Shown: positions 7,685-13,133 of the stretch, in pieces
Position numbering within the stretch: position 1 is the stretch's first letter
How the letters are laid out: every line of letters begins with the position of its first letter
Source of the DNA: Candidatus Gastranaerophilales bacterium
GTDB taxonomy: Bacteria > Cyanobacteriota > Vampirovibrionia > Gastranaerophilales > JAILCC01
Reading direction: 5' to 3'
Length of the DNA: 13,133 nucleotides
NCBI GenBank assembly: GCA_024408745.1
Contig: JAKSUS010000013.1
Location: 1 to 13,133, forward strand
Notes under the pieces: model-generated
The model's database searches: none
Told to the model about the DNA's origin: nothing
What the model saw: the letters and a program-made list of their open reading frames with translations, nothing else
Made by a program: the position numbers and the translations under genes

Positions 7685-8581
7685 ATGATAAATTTAAATG
7701 TCGATGCGACATCATTAATATTACAGAGCAATATGAAGAAGGCAAACAATACCCTCCAGACCTCTTTAGAGCGTTTGGCAACAGGGTTCAGAATTAATCA
7801 TGCCTCTGATAACGCTGCGATACTTGCAATTTCTAAAAATATCCAATCGCAGATTTCAGGCAGCAGAGTTTGCATTGACAATGTTCAAAGCGGTTATAAT
7901 CTTGTAAGTACGGCTGACGGTGCTTTGGGTAAAATGCAGGATACTGCTCAAAGAATAAGAGATTTGAGTTTAGAGGCTATGAGCGGAACGTATTCTCAGC
8001 AGGAAAGAGAAATGATGCAGGCTGAAATAACTCAGTTAACTCAGGAATTATATAGTCAAAAGAACAGTGCAAAGTTTAATGAAATAAGTGTTTTCGGCGA
8101 GCCTGAAGTGCCTAATAATCCACCTGCAGAAACTCCTGATACAGAAGAAGCAGAAGTTCCAGAAGAAACAACTTCCGGTGAAGGAATACAATTACAAGTA
8201 GGTGCAGATTCGGGTTCTGAAAATACCGTAACAATTAATACTGAATTTCAGTTAGGAAGTTATGCTTTTGATGTTACTACTCAGGAAGCTGCAGCTCACA
8301 GCCTTGAAGAAGCGGACAGATTACTGGATACATTATCCCTGCAACGTTCAAGATGCGGTTCAACACAGAATTTATTGAGCGACATTTCAAAATCATTATC
8401 AGCAAAAATCACAAACTTGGAATCATCATATTCAAGCATGATGGATACAGACGTTGCCGCCGAAACCGCACGCTACACAAAAGCTCAAATCTTATATGAC
8501 ACCAATGCCGCACTTCTTGCTCAATTAAACACCGACAAAGCAAATGCATTATACTTGCTGACAGGGATAAGAAGTTATTAA
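7685..8581 (+). CDS. fliC: Flagellin (short, with acidic linker in place of the variable domain)
   Basis: The 298-residue protein is the filament subunit of the bacterial flagellum. Residues 1-~137 match the flagellin N-terminal D0/D1 region (SLERLATGFRIN, SDNAAILAIS, the QRIRDL helix), and ~205-298 match the C-terminal region (LQRSRCGSTQNLL, DVAAETARYTKAQIL, ALLAQLN). The usual variable centre is reduced to a Glu/Pro-rich linker (~139-166) and a short segment. Gln89, Arg90, Leu94 and Glu114 fall at the numbering of the TLR5-contact residues of Salmonella-type flagellin. Two cysteines, Cys63 and Cys224, lie in the conserved helices, which is unusual since flagellins generally lack Cys. The tail ends LLTGIRSY, slightly longer than the common LLR/LLG ending. 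AAGGA (7676-7680) precedes the ATG. No other flagellar gene is in the window. The stop overlaps that of the opposing gene. Confidence 0.93.
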   Translation: MINLNVDATSLILQSNMKKANNTLQTSLERLATGFRINHASDNAAILAISKNIQSQISGSRVCIDNVQSGYNLVSTADGALGKMQDTAQRIRDLSLEAMSGTYSQQEREMMQAEITQLTQELYSQKNSAKFNEISVFGEPEVPNNPPAETPDTEEAEVPEETTSGEGIQLQVGADSGSENTVTINTEFQLGSYAFDVTTQEAAAHSLEEADRLLDTLSLQRSRCGSTQNLLSDISKSLSAKITNLESSYSSMMDTDVAAETARYTKAQILYDTNAALLAQLNTDKANALYLLTGIRSY

Positions 8582-9147
8582 AACTGAAATTTTATATTTG
8601 TTTTAGGTTTATAAAGTGTTTCGCCCGAGATTTTTACGCCGTTAATTCTGTATCTTGCAACTGATGTTTGCATAATACCGTAGTTGCTTTCCTGATTAAC
8701 GATTAAATCCGTTCCGTAAAAAGTATCACCCTGCAAAGTCAAGGTTACTTGCTCAGAGTCTTTTGAAATATATGTTTTAACTCCTCTTGTAAAAGTTGCG
8801 GTGTTATCTTCAACTGCCGTAACGGTAATTGTTGCGCTTGCACCGTTTTGAGGGTTCATTAGGGTTACAAAATTCCCGTCTTTTCTTAAAACCCATATAT
8901 CGTTGCTGTGAGGCGCATATCTCGCATAGTCGTTTGTTTCAAGCAAAGTGCCTTTAACCTGCCACATTCCGTACATACCGGACGGAAGTTCCTGAATCTG
9001 CGTAACACTCCCCTGTAAAACGGTATGTTCCTGAGGCATATCTCTGTTATCATCATATTGAATTTTTAATTCATGCGGTGCTGCAAATACAACACTACAA
9101 CTGAGAGCGAATATAATTAATGATATGAAAATTTTTAATTTTGTCAT
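8578..9147 (-). CDS. Small exported protein of unknown function
   Basis: This 189-residue protein is not recognised. It has a clear Sec-type signal peptide (MTKLKIF, a hydrophobic run to ~20, then VFA before APHE), with predicted cleavage after Ala22, so it is probably periplasmic or secreted. The mature part is rich in alternating polar and hydrophobic residues typical of beta strands (WVLRKDGNFVTLMNP, ATITVTAVEDNTATFTR, VTLTLQGDTFYGTDLIV) and has no Cys beyond Cys17 of the signal. It lies 45 bases downstream of gatB on the same strand with no terminator between, so co-transcription is likely; a functional link to GatB is not implied. AAAGGT (complement of 9154-9159) serves as ribosome binding site. 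Its last 4 bases overlap the flagellin stop tail to tail. Confidence 0.85.
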   Translation of the reverse strand: MTKLKIFISLIIFALSCSVVFAAPHELKIQYDDNRDMPQEHTVLQGSVTQIQELPSGMYGMWQVKGTLLETNDYARYAPHSNDIWVLRKDGNFVTLMNPQNGASATITVTAVEDNTATFTRGVKTYISKDSEQVTLTLQGDTFYGTDLIVNQESNYGIMQTSVARYRINGVKISGETLYKPKTNIKFQF

Positions 9148-9192
9148 TTTATTACCTTTGCTCTAAAATTCACTTTTAATTTTAACAAGAGT

Positions 9193-10656
9193 TTATTCTG
9201 CTAATTTTTTCTTGATAATATCGTTGATTAATTGAGGATTAGCTCTGCCTTGAGTGGCTTTCATTGCTTGTCCTACGAAAAATCCGAATAACTTATCTTT
9301 ACCTGATTTATAAGCAGCAACCTGGATAGGATTATCTTTAATGATTTTTTCGACAATTGCAAAAAGCTCGCCTTCATCAGATATTACGCTCAAACCTTTT
9401 TTAGCAACAATATCATTTGCTTTTGCACCTGTTTCAAGCATTTCAACAATAATATCTTTTGCGATTTTGTTTGAAATTGTACCTTTTTCAATCATTGAAA
9501 TCATTTCTGCTAAGTTTTCAGGTGTTAATTTTGTATCGGTTACAAGTAAATGTTTTTCTTTTAAATAACCTGTAATATCACCCATTAACCAGTTTACGGC
9601 TAATTTTGCATTCGCACCCAATTCTAAAACTCTGTCAAAGAACAATGCTGTTTCCATCTGTTCCACTATAACCTGTGCATCATATTCGCTCAAGCCCTCT
9701 TTGGTTATATAGCGTTCTCTTTTTTCACTAGGTAATTCAGGCATTGTAGCTTTGATTTTTTCAACCCAGTCTCTTGAAATTTCAAGCGCCATTAAGTCAG
9801 GTTCAGGGAAATATCTGTAATCATGAGCGTCTTCTTTTGAACGCATTGATTTTGTTTCGCCGTCTGCATCATTCCAAAGTCTGGTTTCCTGAATAACTTC
9901 TCCGCCTTCTTCAAGAATTTCGGCTTGTCTTTCAATTTCAAATTCAATAGCGCGTTTCAAAGCAGAGAAACTGTTAATGTTTTTAATTTCTGCTCTTGTA
10001 CCGAATTCTTTTTGACCGAAAGGTCTTATACTGATGTTTGCATCACAACGCATGGAGCCTTCTTCTAAGTTTCCGTCGCAAACACCCATATATTTAACAA
10101 TGTTTCTGAGTTCTTCCATATATGCTTTTGCTTCGTCAGCAGAACGGATATCAGGTTCTGATACGATTTCTAAAAGCGGTGTGCCTGCTCTGTTTAAATC
10201 AACCAAGGAGTAAGCAGAACCGTCTAAACCGCCACCGATACCGCCTGCGTGAACTAATTTTCCTGCATCTTCTTCTAAGTGGGCTCTTGTGATACCTATT
10301 TTTTTACCGTTTATCATTAAGTATCCGTTTTTACAAACAGGAAGGTCGTATTGAGAAATTTGATAACCTTTCGGCAAATCAGGATAAAAATATTGTTTTC
10401 TGTCAAATTTTGAATATTCAGCTATTTCACAATTTAATGCCAAACCTGTTAAAATTGCCATATCAACTACTTTTCTGTTTAAAACCGGTAAAACCCCGGG
10501 CATTCCTAATGTGATAGGACAAACATGTGTATTTTGTTCCGCACCGAATTCTGTTGAATCAGGGCAAAATATTTTTGATTTACTTTTTAATTGTGCGTGG
10601 ACTTCTAAGCCTATAACAACTTCATATTTTTCTAAAATTTCTTCTAAAGTGTTCAT
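9193..10656 (-). CDS. gatB: Aspartyl/glutamyl-tRNA(Asn/Gln) amidotransferase subunit B
   Basis: GatB is the tRNA-binding and phosphorylating subunit of the cytoplasmic GatCAB complex. The complex converts Glu-tRNA(Gln) and Asp-tRNA(Asn) to Gln-tRNA(Gln) and Asn-tRNA(Asn), using ammonia released by GatA. The 487 residues cover the whole family: N-terminal GLEVHAQL (~16-23), YFYPDLPKGYQISQYD (~89-104), the GatB signature DLNRAGTPLLE (~153-163), and a C-terminal YqeY-like tail ending LINDIIKKKLAE. An in-frame ATG five codons upstream (10671) would give 492 residues. I prefer 10656 because GGGAAAG precedes it at a usable distance, nothing Shine-Dalgarno-like precedes 10671, and a TATAAT ends only about 12 nt before 10671. 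gatA and gatC are not in the window. No missing motif or frameshift is seen. Confidence 0.97.
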   Translation of the reverse strand: MNTLEEILEKYEVVIGLEVHAQLKSKSKIFCPDSTEFGAEQNTHVCPITLGMPGVLPVLNRKVVDMAILTGLALNCEIAEYSKFDRKQYFYPDLPKGYQISQYDLPVCKNGYLMINGKKIGITRAHLEEDAGKLVHAGGIGGGLDGSAYSLVDLNRAGTPLLEIVSEPDIRSADEAKAYMEELRNIVKYMGVCDGNLEEGSMRCDANISIRPFGQKEFGTRAEIKNINSFSALKRAIEFEIERQAEILEEGGEVIQETRLWNDADGETKSMRSKEDAHDYRYFPEPDLMALEISRDWVEKIKATMPELPSEKRERYITKEGLSEYDAQVIVEQMETALFFDRVLELGANAKLAVNWLMGDITGYLKEKHLLVTDTKLTPENLAEMISMIEKGTISNKIAKDIIVEMLETGAKANDIVAKKGLSVISDEGELFAIVEKIIKDNPIQVAAYKSGKDKLFGFFVGQAMKATQGRANPQLINDIIKKKLAE

Positions 10657-10682
10657 GATAATCTTTCCCATTAATCTACAAA

Positions 10683-10688
10683 ATTATA
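10683..10688 (-). promoter_or_regulatory. Possible -10 box of gatB
   Basis: A perfect TATAAT on the minus strand (ATTATA on plus) would start transcription near 10676, about 20 nt before the preferred gatB start at 10656. No acceptable -35 box is found at 16-18 bp, so confidence is low. Confidence 0.3.
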
Positions 10689-10802
10689 TTACCATAAAAA
10701 TGCTTATAGTATTGAATTGTTAATAAATACTTATAATAATTACTGCTAAGTGAAAAATTATATTATGAATTTGGATAGATAATGTTTTTGCAGTACATCT
10801 TC

Positions 10803-10831
10803 TTGCCTTTTAGCAACAAAATAGATATAAT
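10803..10831 (+). promoter_or_regulatory. Sigma70 promoter of the small ORF-gmhA pair
   Basis: TTGCCT (10803-10808) and a perfect TATAAT (10826-10831) are separated by exactly 17 bp. Transcription would begin near 10838, leaving a leader of about 17 nt to the ATG at 10855. That makes the upstream in-frame ATG at 10843 an unlikely start. Confidence 0.65.
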
Positions 10832-10854
10832 TCTCATATTAAATGGGTGAATTT

Positions 10855-11013
10855 ATGCAAACAATTACAAAAGAAGTCAGAATAAAAAAAACTTTAAATA
10901 ATTCCGAAATAGAAAAACAATTATCTCAGTACGGAGAACCTTTACGATGGGCAGTTGTTGATGTTTTAGAAGAGGAATTTCTGATTGACGGAGTTTTCAT
11001 AAAAGAGGATTAA
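10855..11013 (+). CDS. Small uncharacterised protein coupled to gmhA
   Basis: This 52-residue protein is not recognised. It reads MQTITKEVRIKKTLNNSEIE...YGEPLRWAVVDVLEEEFLIDGVFIKED: a basic N-terminal third, a central YGEPLRWAV stretch and an acidic C-terminal half. It has no signal peptide, membrane segment or Cys, so it is probably cytoplasmic. The start at 10855 is chosen because GGTGA (10846-10850), complementary to the 16S tail, lies just before it; an in-frame ATG at 10843 would add four residues but has no ribosome binding site and lies about 5 nt from the inferred transcription start. The stop (11011-11013) is one base before the gmhA ATG, and gmhA's ribosome binding site lies inside this ORF, which indicates translational coupling. 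A role with GmhA is possible but unproven. Confidence 0.8.
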   Translation: MQTITKEVRIKKTLNNSEIEKQLSQYGEPLRWAVVDVLEEEFLIDGVFIKED

Positions 11014-11014
11014 A

Positions 11015-11596
11015 ATGTCTAAAAAAGATTATATAATTAACTACATTAATAACTCTATTCAAACAAAACAAAAAATTTTAGAAAATACTGAAATTATAAA
11101 TATCATTGAAGAAATTTCAAATAAAATAGTTTCCGCATATAAAAACGGGAATAAAGTTATTCTTGCCGGAAACGGCGGTTCTGCTTGCGATGCACAACAT
11201 ATTGCAGGTGAATTTGTTTCCCGCTTTCTTAAAGACAGAAAACCTCTAAATGCAATAGCATTATCAACAAATACGGGAATTTTAACTGCTATCGGAAATG
11301 ATTATTCTTTTGAGGATATTTTTTCAAGACAACTTGAAGCAATAGGAAATGAAAATGACATTTTTATAGCAATATCAACATCAGGAAATTCCGAAAACAT
11401 AATAAAAGCAATAAATAAAGCCAAAGAAAAAAATTTATTTACTATTGGTTTAACAGGACAAAAGCCTTCTAAAACGGATAATTTATGTGATTTAATAATA
11501 AAAGTTCCATCTGAAATTACACCGAACATTCAGGAAAGCCATATTGTAATCGGACATTTAATTTGTGCTTTGGTTGAAAAAGAGTTGTTTTGTTAG
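11015..11596 (+). CDS. gmhA: Phosphoheptose isomerase (D-sedoheptulose 7-phosphate isomerase)
   Basis: GmhA is a cytoplasmic SIS-domain enzyme that converts D-sedoheptulose 7-phosphate to D-glycero-D-manno-heptose 7-phosphate. This is the first step towards ADP- or GDP-heptose for LPS core, capsule or glycoprotein glycans. The 193-residue length is normal. The phosphate-binding GNGGSACDAQH (53-62) and the SIS loop ISTSGNSENIIKA are intact. His62, Glu66, Gln173 and His181 align with the zinc and catalytic residues H61, E65, Q172 and H180 of the E. coli enzyme, so it should be active and is not a DiaA-like relative. GAGG (11005-11008), inside the upstream small ORF, precedes the ATG by 6 nt. 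No other heptose-pathway gene is in the window. A bidirectional terminator follows. Confidence 0.95.
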   Translation: MSKKDYIINYINNSIQTKQKILENTEIINIIEEISNKIVSAYKNGNKVILAGNGGSACDAQHIAGEFVSRFLKDRKPLNAIALSTNTGILTAIGNDYSFEDIFSRQLEAIGNENDIFIAISTSGNSENIIKAINKAKEKNLFTIGLTGQKPSKTDNLCDLIIKVPSEITPNIQESHIVIGHLICALVEKELFC

Positions 11597-11602
11597 GGTA
11601 TC

Positions 11603-11637
11603 AAAAAAGCAGACATATAAATATTTGTCTGCTTTTT
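11603..11637. terminator. Bidirectional intrinsic terminator between gmhA and the EF-hand gene
   Basis: GCAGACA (11609-11615) pairs with TGTCTGC (11626-11632) across a 10-nt AT loop, flanked by an A-run on the left and a T-run on the right. It therefore ends transcription in both directions. It lies 7 bases after the gmhA stop and about 24 bases beyond the stop of the convergent minus-strand gene. Confidence 0.88.
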
Positions 11638-11660
11638 ATTAAAAATAAATATTTTATAAA

Positions 11661-12053
11661 TTAATTATCAATACGTTTTGATTTTATTTTTTCATTTTCT
11701 CTTTTAGACATATCCATTATATCTCTGACACTAGCATCAATACCAAATTTTGCACCATCTTTTCGTGGTTGTAGGCTTTGATATAAAAAATATGCCGTTC
11801 TTTCAGTATCATCAATTTTGCCGTCACCATTAATATCAAATTTTGCTTCTAATTTAGCTTCATCTCTTGCGGCAGAATAATCATTATAAGCAGCAACTTC
11901 TCTATCTGAATCGATTTTACCATTGCCGTCAAAATCAAATATTTTCACTTCTTCAGCAGAATATTTGCTTGTTTCAAGATCTTTACATACTTTTTCATTT
12001 GCAGTATCACCTGCATTAAATGTATTAATAAGTTCTGTTACGTTTCCTATCAT
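11661..12053 (-). CDS. Small two-EF-hand protein
   Basis: This 130-residue protein has two calcium-binding EF-hand loops 33 residues apart, the spacing of a true EF-hand pair and wider than in dockerin repeats. Loop 1 starts at Asp40 (DFDGNGKIDSDR) and loop 2 at Asp73 (DINGDGKIDDTE). Loop 2 is canonical with Glu84 at position 12. Loop 1 has Arg51 at position 12 with Glu52 next to it, so its affinity may be weak. There is no signal peptide or membrane segment, so it is predicted cytoplasmic unless exported by a non-Sec route. The C terminus is basic (KRENEKIKSKR). A strong AGGAGG (complement of 12060-12065) lies 6 nt before the ATG. It is transcribed divergently from the sigma factor gene across 178 AT-rich bases with no convincing promoter on either strand. 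Calcium sensing or buffering is inferred; no partner is identified. Confidence 0.88.
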   Translation of the reverse strand: MIGNVTELINTFNAGDTANEKVCKDLETSKYSAEEVKIFDFDGNGKIDSDREVAAYNDYSAARDEAKLEAKFDINGDGKIDDTERTAYFLYQSLQPRKDGAKFGIDASVRDIMDMSKRENEKIKSKRIDN

Positions 12054-12231
12054 AAAATTCCTCCTGTATTTCTTTACTCTAACATGTCGATAAAAATTCC
12101 TTATACATTAATAAAGTAAAATTAAAATATAAAATTGCTATTTTATATTTCATGAAACAAAATTTTATTTTTTTCGTCTAAAAAATATGTAATGTAATTT
12201 ACGGATTTAATAGTATGAAAAGGATAAAATT

Positions 12232-13133
12232 ATGAGAAGAAATACTGCTGACACTTATAACGACTTAGATGATACTTTATATCTTCAGGACAATGATGAA
12301 GAAATAAAAACTTTTAATTATTTAAAATCAGATAATTCTGACGATATTCTTCAAATGTATTTAAAGGATATAGGTAAGAAAAAAATTTTAAAAAATGAGG
12401 AAGAAACTGAAACAGCAAAATTAATACAAGAAGGAGATGAAAAACAAGCAAAAAAAGCAAAAAACAAATTAATTCAGGCAAATTTAAGACTTGTTGTTAG
12501 TATTGCAAAAAAATATGTCGGACAGGGTGTTTTATTTATGGACTTGGTTCAGGAAGGAAGTTTGGGACTTATTAAGGCTGCCGAAAAATTTGATTATAAA
12601 AAAGGCTTTCGTTTCTCTACTTATGCAACATGGTGGATAAGACAAACCATTATCCGTGCTATTGCAAACCACTCAAAAACAATAAGAATACCGGTTCACA
12701 TGTCGGAAAAAATAAGACGTTATAAAAAAATTCATAATATACTATCGTCAGAATTAAATAGGGAACCGACGGATAAGGAAATATTGGAAATATTGAAAAT
12801 CAGTAAAGAAAAACTTTCCCAAATCAAAAAAGCAATGTCAAGAGAACCAATGAGCCTTGATATGCCGATAGGTGATGAAATTAACCTTGAAGATTATATT
12901 CCCGATGACGATAATGTTATGCCCGATTTGAAAATCGAAAAAAGTTTGCTTTCAAGTGATATGAATAAAATTTTAAAAATATTATCAAATAGAGAACAAA
13001 TTATTTTAAAACAGCGTTTTGGCCTAGGTGATTGTAAAGTCAATACTTTAGAAGAACTCGGAGCAAGATTAGGCTTTTCTAAAGAAAGAATCAGACAAAT
13101 TGAAGAAAAAGCCGTAAGAAAGTTGCGTTTTTC
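12232..13133 (+). CDS. Primary-type sigma factor (RpoD/SigA family), 3' end cut by window edge
   Basis: This sigma70 subunit directs RNA polymerase to promoters. The 300 visible residues include region 1.2 (~37-70, DDILQMYLKDIG), region 2 (~80-150, NLRLVVSIAKKY, FMDLVQEGSLGLIKAAEKFDY, FSTYATWWIRQTIIRAI), region 3 (~151-225, starting TIRIPVHM), and region 4 (~240-300, LSNREQIILKQRFGL and helix-turn-helix TLEELGARLGFSKERIRQIEEKAVRKL). About 15-20 C-terminal residues are probably missing. Only ~36 mostly acidic, unconserved residues precede region 1.2, so there is no full region 1.1. ANHSKTIRIP replaces the usual ADQ(A/S)RTIRIP. It may be the housekeeping factor or a group 2 paralogue, so no symbol is given. 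The wording of region 2 is closest to cyanobacterial SigA. AAAGGA (12219-12224) lies 7 nt before the ATG. Confidence 0.94.
   Translation, partial: MRRNTADTYNDLDDTLYLQDNDEEIKTFNYLKSDNSDDILQMYLKDIGKKKILKNEEETETAKLIQEGDEKQAKKAKNKLIQANLRLVVSIAKKYVGQGVLFMDLVQEGSLGLIKAAEKFDYKKGFRFSTYATWWIRQTIIRAIANHSKTIRIPVHMSEKIRRYKKIHNILSSELNREPTDKEILEILKISKEKLSQIKKAMSREPMSLDMPIGDEINLEDYIPDDDNVMPDLKIEKSLLSSDMNKILKILSNREQIILKQRFGLGDCKVNTLEELGARLGFSKERIRQIEEKAVRKLRF

Noticed and set aside
8578..9147. Possible lipoprotein (Cys17 in ALSC of the signal peptide)
   Set aside because: Position -3 is Ala and not Leu/Val/Ile, and a better signal peptidase I site (VFA before APHE) follows.
10511..10723. Plus-strand open frame opposite the start of gatB
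   Set aside because: It is antisense to strongly conserved GatB codons, and the product resembles no protein and has no ribosome binding site.
12215..12235. Six-codon frame (MKRIKL) whose TGA overlaps the sigma factor ATG
   Set aside because: Its own ribosome binding site is poor and so short a frame is likely by chance in AT-rich DNA.

Overview
The window is a low-GC bacterial chromosome segment. It most resembles a gut member of the non-photosynthetic cyanobacterial sister lineage (Vampirovibrionia/Melainabacteria, order Gastranaerophilales). This is inference. The clues are the cyanobacterial-style wording of sigma region 2 (QEGSLGLIKAAEKFD), a heptose isomerase implying a Gram-negative type envelope, a prepilin-type exoprotein, a flagellin, and strong AT bias. 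Other AT-rich gut lineages cannot be excluded without a search.

Layout, left to right. Bases 1-503 hold no convincing gene. They contain a minus-facing intrinsic terminator, four TTTAC copies spaced exactly 10 bp apart, two GC-rich inverted repeats and a likely promoter. They lead into a giant plus-strand gene (504-7355, 2283 aa). It encodes a prepilin-type N terminus, a long Cys-rich region containing eight ~137-residue units arranged as a doubled four-unit block, and a C-terminal Asp/Asn-rich calcium-binding-like domain. A strong terminator closes it. Next is a flagellin gene (7685-8581, +) behind an extended -10 promoter and a ~180-nt leader.

Two minus-strand genes follow: gatB (starting at 10656 or 10671) and, downstream of it, a small exported protein whose stop codon overlaps the flagellin stop tail to tail. 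A plus-strand pair comes next: a previously unlisted 52-residue ORF, apparently translationally coupled to gmhA. A bidirectional terminator separates gmhA from a minus-strand two-EF-hand protein. The window ends inside a plus-strand primary-type sigma factor gene (12232 to the edge).

The genes do not form one pathway. The giant prepilin-like protein, flagellin, small exported protein and heptose isomerase all concern the cell surface; GatB and the sigma factor are housekeeping. The most unusual item is the giant prepilin-like calcium/cysteine protein with its own regulatory-looking upstream region.
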